From an uncultured Prevotellaceae bacterium (GTDB lineage Bacteria > Bacteroidota > Bacteroidia > Bacteroidales > Bacteroidaceae), in the NCBI GenBank assembly GCA_900320845.1, contig ONTS01000015.1, positions 1-56,089 of the forward strand: DNA of 56,089 nt. The letters run 5' to 3'. This document shows positions 33,897 through 41,844 of this stretch, in pieces. The notes under the pieces are model-generated. The model was not told the DNA's origin. It ran no database searches and saw only the letters and a program-made list of their open reading frames with translations. How positions within the stretch are numbered: the first letter of the stretch is position 1; every line of letters starts with the position of its first letter. A program made the translations under genes and the position numbers.

Positions 33897-34472
33897 TTAC
33901 TTCTGTTGGCTACGGCCGATGGCAAGTGCCTTGATGTTGGCATCTACGATGGCTTCGCCTTTGCGACCGAAGACCCGGCGAATGGCATCTTCCAGTTTGT
34001 CGTACTCAATGCCCAGTGCTTTCTGTGCTGCACCGAGGAGTATGACGTTGGCAGAGCGGGGCACGCCGTTGTCCTTTGCCAGCTGTTCGATATCCACTAC
34101 AATCACGTTGGGCAATGCCTGAAGGTCTTTGTTGATAACCTCCATGTCGGGATAGTTGGGGATATTCTTGAAAGGAGTGGCAGAGGTGATAATCCATCCT
34201 GTGTCTTTTTTCAGATAGGGCAGGTAGCGCAATGCCTCCATGGGCTCCATGGCGATGATGACGTCGGCAGAACCTTTGGCAATCAAGTCGCTGTTGATGA
34301 TTTTGTCGGATATACGCAGGTTGCTCTGTACGTCACCGCCACGCTGTGACATGCCGTGTACTTCCGCCTGTTTGATGTACAATCCTTCGTTGAGGGCTGC
34401 TTCACCTATGATGGTGGCAATGGAGAGGATGCCTTGTCCTCCCACACCGCAAAGAATGATATCTGTTTTCAT
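33897..34472 (-). CDS. iorB: Indolepyruvate:ferredoxin oxidoreductase beta subunit
   Basis: A 191-residue POR gamma-type subunit. 'DIILCGVGGQGILSIATIIGEAAL' (4-27) and 'EVHGMSQRGGDVQSNLRI' (about 36-53) are the family hallmarks. With IorA it oxidises aryl pyruvates (from aromatic amino acids) to aryl acyl-CoA with ferredoxin, or runs in reverse for amino acid synthesis. The ATG at 34472 starts the conserved part and lies 8 bp after iorA. Confidence 0.93.
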   Translation of the reverse strand: MKTDIILCGVGGQGILSIATIIGEAALNEGLYIKQAEVHGMSQRGGDVQSNLRISDKIINSDLIAKGSADVIIAMEPMEALRYLPYLKKDTGWIITSATPFKNIPNYPDMEVINKDLQALPNVIVVDIEQLAKDNGVPRSANVILLGAAQKALGIEYDKLEDAIRRVFGRKGEAIVDANIKALAIGRSQQK

Positions 34473-34480
34473 GGCTGTAC

Positions 34481-36079
34481 TTATTTTGATTTCTTTTGTT
34501 TGAGGTGACGTTGCAATGTCTGCATGCACTCGCGGCGCGGAATAATGACACTGACACCTTTGTATTCTATCTCTTCACGGATAATCTTTGTTATCTCCGG
34601 CATGTTCTTGGGCAGGGGTACTACGACACGGAGGTGCTCTTCGGGCACACCGAGACCGCGGCAGATGGCTTCGAACTTATTGGTTCCGGCACTGTCCTGT
34701 CCGCCTGTCATACCTGTGGTGAGGTTGTCGCTGATGATTACGACGATGTTGGCATTCTCGTTGACGGCGTCGAGGAGTCCTGTCATGCCGCTGTGGGTGA
34801 AGGTGGAGTCGCCGATTACTGCCACAGAGGGCCATTGTCCAGCATCGGCAGCACCTTTCGCCATGGTAATGCTGGCGCCCATGTCTACGCAAGAGTGGAT
34901 GGCATGGAACGGAGGCAGGAAGCCGAGAGTGTAGCAACCGATGTCACCGAAGACACGAGGATTGTCGTATTCGCGCAGCACTTCGTTGAGGGCGGCATAC
35001 ACGTCGCGGTGGCCGCAACCCTGACAGAGGGCGGGCGGGCGCGCTGCCACATCCTGACAAGCGTCGTAGGTGTCTACAGCAGGCAGACCGAGAGCTGTGC
35101 GCAGAGCATCGGGTGAGAGCTCGCCGGTACGAGGCAGTTCGCCGGTGAGACGGCCTTTGACAACAGTGTTGCCAGGCATGATGCCGCGAAGCATATCTTC
35201 GATGAAAGGCTGGCCTTCTTCTACTACGAGTACGGCGTCGCATTCTTCCGTCATCTTTGCCACGAGTTTCTTGGGCAGGGGATAGCGGCTGACCTTGAGG
35301 GTGGGGTAGGGGCATCCTTCGGGGAAGCACTCCATGAGATAGTTGTAGCCGATACCGCTGGCGATGATGCCTAATGAGTGGTCGGCAGCATCCTTGTAGC
35401 AGTTGAATGCAGACTCGGCAGCATCCTCTTCCAGCTGTTTCTGCTGCTGGGTTACGATGTCGTTGCGCTTGCGTGCATTGGCAGGCAGCAGCACCCAGTT
35501 GGAGGACTTGGCATCGTAGTTGAGTGCGTTCTCTTCGCGTGGTGTGTCCTTAATTTCCACTACGGCGCGCGAATGAGCCATGCGTGTGGTGACGCGCATG
35601 AGTACGGGCAGCATGGTCTTCTCCGAATAGTCGAAAGCCACTTCCATCATGTCGTAAGCCTCCTGTTGTGTAGAAGGTTCGAAGGTAGGAATCATGGCAA
35701 ACTTACCGTAGAAACGGCTGTCCTGCTCGTCCTGTGAAGAGTGCATGGATGGGTCGTCAGCCACCAATACCACCACACCTCCGTTGACACCGGTCATGCC
35801 AGAGTTAACAAACGGGTCGGCGCAGACATTGAGTCCGACGTGCTTCATGCACACCAGTGCACGTTTTCCCATGAATGACATACCCAAAGCGGCTTCCATG
35901 GCAGTCTTCTCGTTGACACACCACTTGCGGTGGATGTTGCGTTCTGCTGCCGTGGGAGACAGTTGGATGTACTCTGTAATCTCTGTAGAGGGCGTGCCGG
36001 GGTAGGCATAGACACCACTGAGCCCGGCGTCAATCGCTCCTTGAGCAATTGCTTCATCGCCTAAAAGTAATCTTTTCAT
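34481..36079 (-). CDS. iorA: Indolepyruvate:ferredoxin oxidoreductase alpha subunit (no C-terminal ferredoxin domain)
   Basis: A 532-residue TPP-dependent subunit. Residues 15-35 'GAIDAGLSGVYAYPGTPSTEI' bind pyruvate/TPP, and the TPP domain carries CQGCGH near 353 and 'VIGDSTFTHSGMTGLLDAVNENAN'. Archaeal IorA (about 620-650) ends in two [4Fe-4S] motifs; here the protein stops after the TPP domain with 'IIPRRECMQTLQRHLKQ', so the ferredoxin extension is missing. The same is remembered for Bacteroidales homologues. A good promoter precedes it. Confidence 0.9.
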   Translation of the reverse strand: MKRLLLGDEAIAQGAIDAGLSGVYAYPGTPSTEITEYIQLSPTAAERNIHRKWCVNEKTAMEAALGMSFMGKRALVCMKHVGLNVCADPFVNSGMTGVNGGVVVLVADDPSMHSSQDEQDSRFYGKFAMIPTFEPSTQQEAYDMMEVAFDYSEKTMLPVLMRVTTRMAHSRAVVEIKDTPREENALNYDAKSSNWVLLPANARKRNDIVTQQQKQLEEDAAESAFNCYKDAADHSLGIIASGIGYNYLMECFPEGCPYPTLKVSRYPLPKKLVAKMTEECDAVLVVEEGQPFIEDMLRGIMPGNTVVKGRLTGELPRTGELSPDALRTALGLPAVDTYDACQDVAARPPALCQGCGHRDVYAALNEVLREYDNPRVFGDIGCYTLGFLPPFHAIHSCVDMGASITMAKGAADAGQWPSVAVIGDSTFTHSGMTGLLDAVNENANIVVIISDNLTTGMTGGQDSAGTNKFEAICRGLGVPEEHLRVVVPLPKNMPEITKIIREEIEYKGVSVIIPRRECMQTLQRHLKQKKSK

Positions 36080-36112
36080 ATTGTTGATAATTCAATAGTA
36101 ATTGTAGTGTTG

Positions 36113-36144
36113 CAAATGTACAAAACATTTACCAACCAAACAAA
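36113..36144 (-). promoter_or_regulatory. iorAB promoter
   Basis: Minus strand TTTG (36141-36144), 20 nt, TACATTTG (36113-36120), 34 nt before iorA. It is divergent from the riboswitch promoter. Confidence 0.78.
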
Positions 36145-36186
36145 TAAAAAGCGTCTGCTGTTTCGGTGAGATTTTTTTGCCTATAA

Positions 36187-36220
36187 TTTGATGCATGTCC
36201 GCAAAAATGTGTTATCTTTG
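36187..36220 (+). promoter_or_regulatory. Promoter of the cobalamin riboswitch RNA
   Basis: TTTG (36187-36190), 22 nt, TATCTTTG (36213-36220). The spacer is slightly long. Start of transcription expected near 36227. Confidence 0.65.
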
Positions 36221-36224
36221 CATC

Positions 36225-36405
36225 GCAAAGGTTTGCTATAGACGCAATGAAAAGGGAACGAAGTGAGAATCTTCGACTGTCTCGCAGCTGTAAGCTCCCT
36301 CATCGTCGGTAAGCAATATGCCACTGTGACTTGTAAGACACTGTCATGGGAAGGTGCTTATCGATGGAGCAAAGTCAGAAGACCTGCCTTGTGGCAATGA
36401 ATGGG
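36225..36405 (+). promoter_or_regulatory. Cobalamin (B12) riboswitch, without a downstream gene
   Basis: The conserved aptamer elements occur in order: AAAGGGAACGAAGTGAGAAT (36251-36270), the core CGCAGCTGTAAG (36284-36295), GCCACTGTGA (36320-36329), GGGAAGG (36348-36354) and the B12 box AGTCAGAAGACCTGCC (36374-36389). Spacing matches the class. Such aptamers normally sit in front of B12 transporter or B12-independent enzyme genes. Here the next gene is on the opposite strand and the only plus-strand element downstream is a terminator. Confidence 0.92.
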
Positions 36406-36589
36406 GTTTGTCTCTCGATGCAAGGGCCAGACTCATACACAGACATCATGGACAACGACAGACACGACGGCACCGGAAGGTGAACAGGTCGGATGTATCT
36501 GCATATATCTATACCTTCTACTCCTATGTATATATTTTTAGGAGCAGACGAGGCATTGACAATACGTGTATTATATAAGTGTATTTTGG

Positions 36590-36630
36590 AAAGAGGATGA
36601 GCCGGTAAGTTGGCACATCCTCTTTTCTTT
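36590..36630 (+). terminator. Strong intrinsic terminator of the riboswitch RNA
   Basis: AAAGAGGATG (36590-36599) pairs with CATCCTCTTT (36616-36625), with an inner GCC/GGC extension, followed by TTCTTTTG. The T-tract is on the plus strand. Confidence 0.85.
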
Positions 36631-36651
36631 TGTTATAAAGTCAGACAGGTT

Positions 36652-37377
36652 TTACCAGCCTTTAGGGTTATTGCCGAAGCGGTTTGCGCCTCGTTCGCCG
36701 TCAGTGCAGTACCACACCAGCAGAAGAATGATGCCCACGAGGGGTATCAGTCCGATAAAGTACCAGCCGAAGGCGCGTCCGGTGTCGTGCAGCCGGCGGG
36801 AGGAAACGGCTAGACTGGGAATGATTGCCGCCAAGGAGTAGAGACCCAGCAACACACTAAAGATGATGGGAACGGTAAGGTCTGAGACATCCAGCTCGTA
36901 ATAGTCGTTGTTATAGTAAGCTTCTTTGAGCACTTGGATAAGAACGCTTACCCAAATAGGTATGTACATCACGAAGACGCATATGGCGTTGAAAAGTGTG
37001 AATCCCCAGAACTCCTTCCTTCGTGCCCTGCCCGAGAAGGTGGCATACTCTTTCCAGCACTTACAGTAGTACCCCCAAAGGCTCAGTTCCGACTCGGCAG
37101 GACTGTTCTGCTGTTGCCATCCGTTGTTCTGATAGGCGAACTGCGCTCCCTGAGCGTACCCTTGCTGTCCATAGCCAGGCTGTTGGGTTGGGTTGAAGGG
37201 CGGTGGTGTAGCGCCGAAGCCAGGCTGCAACTCAGCGATGGACGACATGGGCTGCCAATTGGTCATGCCGGCTGTCCATACGGGAGTGTCGGGGGAAAGG
37301 TTCATGCCCTTTATCACAGGTATCGGGAAGGGACCTTGCTGCTGTCCGTTGATGAATATATAGTAAGTCTTTTCCAT
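36652..37377 (-). CDS. DUF805 membrane protein with N-terminal GYF_2-like domain
   Basis: A 241-residue inner membrane protein. Residues 1-50 ('YYIFINGQQQGPFPIPVIKG', 'DTPVWTAGMTNWQPMSSI') form a GYF_2-type domain. A Pro/Gln/Gly-rich linker follows (about 55-90), then a DUF805 domain (about 95-235) with four TM helices and the conserved 'GRARRKEFWGF' and 'SRRLHDTGRAFGWYFI'. Function is unknown. The ATG at 37377 begins the GYF_2 domain and lies behind a -7 box (37409-37416). Confidence 0.88.
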   Translation of the reverse strand: MEKTYYIFINGQQQGPFPIPVIKGMNLSPDTPVWTAGMTNWQPMSSIAELQPGFGATPPPFNPTQQPGYGQQGYAQGAQFAYQNNGWQQQNSPAESELSLWGYYCKCWKEYATFSGRARRKEFWGFTLFNAICVFVMYIPIWVSVLIQVLKEAYYNNDYYELDVSDLTVPIIFSVLLGLYSLAAIIPSLAVSSRRLHDTGRAFGWYFIGLIPLVGIILLLVWYCTDGERGANRFGNNPKGW

Positions 37378-37408
37378 ATCATTTTGATTATAATGTGGTT
37401 GAACGTTA

Positions 37409-37416
37409 CAAATATA
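37409..37416 (-). promoter_or_regulatory. -7 box of the DUF805 gene
   Basis: TATATTTG on the minus strand, about 32 nt before the ATG at 37377. Confidence 0.5.
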
Positions 37417-37449
37417 CGAAAAGACAGACAACCGACAATGAAACAGTAT

Positions 37450-37482
37450 AAAAAAAGATGAACACCTTTCTGTGCTCATCTT
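37450..37482 (-). terminator. Terminator after tRNA-Gln
   Basis: On the minus strand AAGATGAGCAC pairs with GTGTTCATCTT (37472-37482 and 37455-37465; one G-U) and is followed by TTTTTAT. Confidence 0.82.
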
Positions 37483-37488
37483 CATGAG

Positions 37489-37560
37489 TTGGGATACTCG
37501 GACTCGAACCAAGAATGACAGGACCAGAATCTGTAGTGTTGCCAATTACACCATATCCCA
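37489..37560 (-). tRNA. tRNA-Gln (CUG)
   Basis: A 72-nt cloverleaf on the minus strand: acceptor TGGGATA (37560-37554) with TATCCCA (37496-37490), anticodon loop TTCTGGT with CTG, T loop TTCGAGT. The start 'TGGGATATGGTGTAATTGG' is typical of Gln tRNAs. The last anticodon-stem pair is A-C. No CCA is encoded. Confidence 0.94.
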
Positions 37561-37603
37561 AACTGAACGAAACGATGGTTGCCTTCAACCCTCATTCCAA
37601 CTG

Positions 37604-37633
37604 CAAAGGTAAGGGGATTTTGGAAACTGCAAA
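37604..37633 (-). promoter_or_regulatory. tRNA-Gln promoter
   Basis: Minus strand TTTG (37630-37633), 18 nt, TACCTTTG (37604-37611). Confidence 0.72.
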
Positions 37634-37734
37634 ACAAATCGGCACTTTTTTTCGGTTTTTCAGTCCGATATTGCCTGTTTTTACTCTTTGTGTAATATTT
37701 TTTCGTCTTTTTGCCCTATGTTTCAATTATTCTT

Positions 37735-38769
37735 TCATTTTCTGAAGCGGCATTTCAGTCCGATGTTGACAATGCCTTCCGCTCCGTATCCAGCCTCGAT
37801 GAAGCCTCCCACAGGTCCGTTTCCGATGTTAAGTCCCACCGGTGTGACTTGGAAAGCGAATTCCGCACGTGTGTGGTCGGTGGTGAGTTCCGGGCAAGCG
37901 AACCAGTCGTCCACCTTGAGCGCCTGCAAGGAGATGCCTGCTCCGATCTTACTGTAGAGTGATGTGTTCTTGAAGAACCACCAAGTGTAAGTGGCTGTGG
38001 GCATGAAGTAGAATGTCCGATGCTTGATACTGTTTATTTTCATTTCGTTCATCGGCGTAAAGTCTGCATTATCATATGTATCTATCACTGTATAAAGCTT
38101 TCGATGAGCCCATCCCAGTGAAGCACCGGCTGCGAAACGAGGACTGAAGCGGTAGCTGTAGTTGAGAAACCATGATACTTGCGCCGGCTTGGAGTGGAGG
38201 CATCCATTGTCTACAATCTTATAGGCTTTATTGATTTTATCGAGATGATGGTTGAAATGATGCCATCCAGCCTGCGAGAAGAGTCCCAATCCTATCGCAA
38301 TTTCATGGCGCGAGGTGTGCATGGCGGCATAGCTCCTTTCTCCGTAGATATGTGTCTCAGGTTTGGCAGCATCGGAACTTTTACTCACAGCAACCACTTT
38401 GTATTGGTCTCTGGCAGGAAGAAAGTGACGATGTGTAAGCGCATCAACGATGATGCCGGCTCCACTCGTAAACAAGAAATTCACGGGAAATGTCGTTCCG
38501 TCGTATTTTCGTCCAGGAACAATGTCCGCATAGAGATATGAATCCGAAGTAAAGCGTACAGGTTCGTTGAGATACTTGCGTCTGATGCTGATGGTGGCAG
38601 GCAGTTGCTGTGCCGCATACGCTGAATCAGCGGTGGTTATTGTGACAGGCTCACCTACATTTCCAGTAAATGTCACTTTGGCAAAATCCTTATGGATTAT
38701 GGTTCCGCAGGAACTGCCAAGCATGACAAAGAGCATGCTGCATGCGTAAGAAAGTAATAAATTTTTCAT
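37735..38769 (-). CDS. Exported envelope protein, probable outer membrane beta-barrel
   Basis: A 344-residue protein with an N-terminal signal (MKNLLLSYACSMLFVMLG) ending in SSC21-G, a possible lipoprotein site though not a strong lipobox. A ~110-residue N-terminal beta region of the PEGA-like sort ('EPVTITTADSAYAAQQLPATISIRRKYLNEPVRF' region) is followed by repeated amphipathic strands rich in aromatic residues and a terminal 'NIGLKCRFRK', as in beta-barrels. I do not recognise a named family. It has its own promoter (38833-38865). Confidence 0.65.
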   Translation of the reverse strand: MKNLLLSYACSMLFVMLGSSCGTIIHKDFAKVTFTGNVGEPVTITTADSAYAAQQLPATISIRRKYLNEPVRFTSDSYLYADIVPGRKYDGTTFPVNFLFTSGAGIIVDALTHRHFLPARDQYKVVAVSKSSDAAKPETHIYGERSYAAMHTSRHEIAIGLGLFSQAGWHHFNHHLDKINKAYKIVDNGCLHSKPAQVSWFLNYSYRFSPRFAAGASLGWAHRKLYTVIDTYDNADFTPMNEMKINSIKHRTFYFMPTATYTWWFFKNTSLYSKIGAGISLQALKVDDWFACPELTTDHTRAEFAFQVTPVGLNIGNGPVGGFIEAGYGAEGIVNIGLKCRFRK

Positions 38770-39286
38770 GATCAGTAACATTTAATTGTTAATCGAGCTG
38801 AATAGCACCCTTCCTTTTCATCATATCGCTTACAAATGTAATGCTTAAACAGCACTTTTTGCAAATCCTTTGTTTTTTTTTGCAGTTTGACGTATTGCTG
38901 TACTGCAAATATGTAAATAATAGCGTTACACAAACCTATCATACCTGACATCAAGTCAATCTGTCTGCATACAATGAATATCAAGTATATATCATCGGTT
39001 CATGAACCGACAGACCTTTACAGTGTGGGATGTCGTTATTTACATGCTTCTTTTAACTGTTACAGTGAGACAGCCTTGCAAGAGGAAAGCGGTGATGAAA
39101 GAATGTGCATGGACTTTGCATTTCTCAGCACTTAACGGCAGTTTTTTCGGCTTACACCATTATTATATTATAAAAGATTTGTTCCTTTGCAACGTTAAAA
39201 CAACATTCCCGTACACCATGCTCGGAGATTTCACACTCCTTATGGTGTGGAAAAGCAGCTGAAATACAAACAAAATTCATATAAAG
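38770..39286. other. Gene-free stretch between envelope protein and panC
   Basis: 517 bp without a convincing gene. It holds the envelope gene promoter, a perfect 16-bp palindrome TCGGTTCATGAACCGA (38995-39010), a weak -7-like TTCCTTTG (39182-39189), and a leader hairpin before panC (ACACCAT 39213-39219 with ATGGTGT 39242-39248, inner GGAG/CTCC). Confidence 0.6.
38833..38865 (-). promoter_or_regulatory. Promoter of the envelope protein gene
   Basis: Minus strand TTTG (38862-38865), 21 nt, TACATTTG (38833-38840), about 64 nt before the ATG. Confidence 0.7.
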
Positions 39287-40138
39287 ATGAACATATATCA
39301 CTCAAATGCCGACTTGCAGAATGCATTGTTCGACCTTCGCAAGCAAGGCAAGAGCGTGGGTTTGGTACCCACCATGGGAGCATTGCACGAGGGTCATGCC
39401 TCACTGGTGCGACACAGTGTGAAGGAGAACGATGTCACTGTAGTCTCTGTTTTCGTCAATCCCACTCAATTCAATGATAAGGAAGACCTCAAGCACTATC
39501 CCCGCACGTTGGAAGCCGACTGCGCTTTGTTGGAACAGATAGGTGCCGACTTTGTGTTTGCACCCAGTGTGGAAGAGATGTATCCCACACCCGACACGCG
39601 CCAGTTTGAATATCCGCCTGTATCCACAGTGATGGAAGGTGCACATCGTCCGGGACACTTCAACGGAGTGTGCCAGGTGGTAAGCCGTCTGTTCTACATA
39701 GCAAAGCCCGACAGAGCCTACTTCGGCGAGAAAGACTGGCAGCAGATAGCTGTAGTGAAAGCTATGGTGAAGCACCTCGGTATCAAGGTGGATATCGTGG
39801 AGTGTGACATCGTGCGCGAAGAAGACGGACTGGCAATGAGTTCACGCAACACAAGACTCACACCCGAGGAAAGACAGATAGCTCCAAACATCTACAGAGT
39901 GCTGAAAGAAAGCCTCGACTTTGCCAAGACACATGAGGTGAAGGAAACACACGACTTCGTTGTCAATGCCCTCAATGCCATCGACGGACTGGAGGTGGAA
40001 TACTATTCCATCGTGGAAGGTGAAACCCTGCAGGAAGTAGAGAGCTGGAACGACAGTAAACATGTCGTGGGATGTATCACCGTCTACTGCGGAGCCACAC
40101 CGATACGCCTTATAGATCATATCACATATAAGCAATAA
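39287..40138 (+). CDS. panC: Pantothenate synthetase (pantoate-beta-alanine ligase)
   Basis: A 283-residue cytoplasmic enzyme that joins pantoate and beta-alanine with ATP. The nucleotidyl-transferase signature [10 protein letters not shown] lies at 28-37 (H34, H37), with '[14 protein letters not shown]', 'FGEKDWQQ' and the C-terminal ATP-loop '[16 protein letters not shown]'. Length fits the family. panD follows after 13 bp, so beta-alanine supply and use are encoded together. Confidence 0.97.
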   Translation: MNIYHSNADLQNALFDLRKQGKSVGLVPTMGALHEGHASLVRHSVKENDVTVVSVFVNPTQFNDKEDLKHYPRTLEADCALLEQIGADFVFAPSVEEMYPTPDTRQFEYPPVSTVMEGAHRPGHFNGVCQVVSRLFYIAKPDRAYFGEKDWQQIAVVKAMVKHLGIKVDIVECDIVREEDGLAMSSRNTRLTPEERQIAPNIYRVLKESLDFAKTHEVKETHDFVVNALNAIDGLEVEYYSIVEGETLQEVESWNDSKHVVGCITVYCGATPIRLIDHITYKQ

Positions 40139-40151
40139 AAACTTCTGCCTT

Positions 40152-40496
40152 ATGATGATTCAAGTACTGAAATCGAAGCTGCATAGGGTAAAGATTACCC
40201 AGTCCGACATCAACTATGTGGGCAGTGTCACCATTGACGAGTCCCTGATGGAAGCCGCCAACATCATAGAAGGCGAGAAAGTGCTCATCGTCAACAATGA
40301 CAATGGTGAACGCTTTGAGACTTATGTCATACCCGGCAAGCGCGACAGCGGACAGATATGCCTGAACGGAGCCGCCGCACGCAAATGTCTTGTAGGTGAT
40401 ACCGTCATCATCATCTCCTTTGCACTGATGGACTTTGAAGAAGCCAAGACCTTCAAACCCACCGTGGTATTCCCTGTTGACAATAAGATAAAGTAA
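40152..40496 (+). CDS. panD: Aspartate 1-decarboxylase precursor
   Basis: A 114-residue pro-enzyme that makes beta-alanine from aspartate. Self-cleavage is expected between G24 and S25 in YVGSVTID, giving the pyruvoyl Ser. '[20 protein letters not shown]' is conserved. The sequence begins with two Met codons; 40152 is kept. It is cotranscribed with panC. Confidence 0.96.
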   Translation: MMIQVLKSKLHRVKITQSDINYVGSVTIDESLMEAANIIEGEKVLIVNNDNGERFETYVIPGKRDSGQICLNGAAARKCLVGDTVIIISFALMDFEEAKTFKPTVVFPVDNKIK

Positions 40497-40517
40497 CAAC
40501 CCTTTTGATACGGAATC

Positions 40518-41210
40518 ATGCAACTGCACCCCATCGCCACTTTCCGTTCACCGCTGAAAGATAAGTTCGGCATTCCTAAGCAGAGTGGCCTTGTTGCCGC
40601 CTTGCCTGGCTCCATCGTCTTTGAAAAGCCATACAACAACCCTGACTACATACGCGGATTGGAGTCTTTCGACTATGTGTGGCTGCTGTGGGGTTTTTCA
40701 GCCAATGCCCATGCTGCCGTCAGTCCGGTAGTACGTCCTCCGCGACTGGGGGGCAATGTAAAGATGGGCGTCTTCGCTACGCGTTCCCCTTATCGTCCCA
40801 ACCCCATCGGACTCTCCTCCGTTAGGCTGAAAAGTATAGACGTCACTGCCGACGGTGCCCCCGTACTCTACGTGGAGGGAGCTGACTTGATGGACGGAAC
40901 ACCCATCTACGACATCAAACCCTATGTAGAATACGCCGACAGCCACACGGATGTGCGCTCAGGCTTCGTCGACGAGCATCCGTTGCCACAGCTTTCCGTA
41001 GTTTTTCCTGAGACATGGCAAAGGCAATTCACCTCGGACGAAACTGCCAACATCATTCAGTTGCTGAGTCTTGACCCAAGGCCACACTATCAGCATGACC
41101 CCGAGCGCATATATGGCATGACATATAAGGACTATGACATCCGCTTCCGTGTTGACGAGCAGGAAGGGGTTGTGAAAGTGCTCGAGATTGTTAAATCTTT
41201 CAAAGATTGA
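40518..41210 (+). CDS. trmO: tRNA (t6A37-N6)-methyltransferase TrmO
   Basis: A 230-residue protein of the YaeB/TsaA family that adds a methyl group to t6A37 to give m6t6A in tRNA-Thr. 'HPIATFRSPLKDKFGIPKQ' (4-22), 'RPPRLGGNVKMGVFATRSPYRPNPIGLS' (in part, about 74-100) and 'GADLMDGTPIYDIKPYV' (about 121-137) are signatures. It follows panD by 21 bp. TsaD, which helps make t6A, is the next gene downstream on the other strand. Confidence 0.93.
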   Translation: MQLHPIATFRSPLKDKFGIPKQSGLVAALPGSIVFEKPYNNPDYIRGLESFDYVWLLWGFSANAHAAVSPVVRPPRLGGNVKMGVFATRSPYRPNPIGLSSVRLKSIDVTADGAPVLYVEGADLMDGTPIYDIKPYVEYADSHTDVRSGFVDEHPLPQLSVVFPETWQRQFTSDETANIIQLLSLDPRPHYQHDPERIYGMTYKDYDIRFRVDEQEGVVKVLEIVKSFKD

Positions 41211-41268
41211 ATGATTGGCAGATGGTAAAAAATGGTAAGAGGACTATGTGTGTTTCCTTCTTTGTTTA

Positions 41269-41289
41269 TGAATGATTGTCAATCGTTCA
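41269..41289 (+). terminator. Possible terminator after trmO
   Basis: TGAATGATT (41269-41277) pairs with AATCGTTCA (41281-41289, one G-U), 58 nt after trmO. No T-tract follows, so the call is weak. Confidence 0.35.
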
Positions 41290-41360
41290 TGAATGAAACA
41301 GATATCATCGGTAAGACATATACAACTTTCCATCAGATAATGGTTCACCATCCGTCAACC

Positions 41361-41425
41361 AATATCAATGATTTTCCTGACCAATATCACTGATATTGGT
41401 TACCAAAATCAGTGATATTCCTTTT
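41361..41425. repeat. 22-nt tandem repeat, locus B
   Basis: Three degenerate units in a 22-nt period: accaatatcaatgattttcc.., accaatatcactgatattgg.. and accaaaatcagtgatattcc... The middle one is a palindrome (ACCAATAT...ATATTGGT). They are clearly akin to the array at 7332-7395. Confidence 0.8.
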
Positions 41426-41844
41426 TTATAGAGCAACGATGATGACAGTGTTACGATGCTTCCGTGCGTAGCAACATGATACACTGTGATGTCAAAGTCA
41501 TTCTACATCACAGCGATAAGACGATAACCGTCGGCAGGTTACCTCCTTCATATATGACTTGTGAGGTTGATTTTGAAACAAAAATCTCATGATGTAGATG
41601 GATGTAGGTAAGATGTAATCAAACCATTTTACCTACATGCAAATTAGCGTCTGCCATACTGTGCGTTATAGAGAATCTATGTAGATGTAGTCTAATTTTG
41701 ATTTACAAAAGTTCATATTCCAACGTATGATATAATTTTCGTTGTTGGAGTATGGAAAAGCCATTTCATGCAATGCCCATAGAGCCAAAATTACAGTCTG
41801 TTTATGCAAAAGCAGGAAGTAAGTCCCAATTGTACTCACTTCGA

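Larger units (their letters stand above)
36080..36651. other. Gene-free stretch with orphan riboswitch transcript
   Basis: This 572-bp stretch holds the divergent iorA and riboswitch promoters, the riboswitch and its terminator. The 36406-36589 part has no recognisable coding region: only a 21-codon ORF (36418-36483, ATG...TGA) and a short hairpin (CTCCTA 36521-36526 / TAGGAG 36539-36544). The predicted RNA is about 400 nt. Confidence 0.7.
41211..41844. other. Gene-free stretch between trmO and tsaD
   Basis: 634 bp with no convincing gene between two convergent genes. Besides the 22-nt repeats it has two inverted repeats: CTGTGATGT/ACATCACAG (41484-41492 and 41505-41513) and ATGTAGGTAA/TTACCTACAT (41602-41611 and 41639-41648). 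The motif atgtagatg recurs (41592-41600 and 41681-41689). No tRNA or known RNA family is recognised. Confidence 0.6.

Noticed and set aside
33979-34349. Plus-strand frames opposite iorB and iorA
   Set aside because: They are antisense shadows with no domain pattern.
36354-36578. A 74-codon plus-strand frame
   Set aside because: It begins inside the cobalamin aptamer and has low-complexity content; explained by the riboswitch RNA.
38772-38984. A 70-codon minus-strand frame
   Set aside because: The envelope gene promoter (38833-38865) lies inside it and the sequence has no domain features.
39002-39262. An 86-codon plus-strand frame before panC
   Set aside because: It overlaps a palindrome and the panC leader, has no recognisable domain and no promoter fits it.
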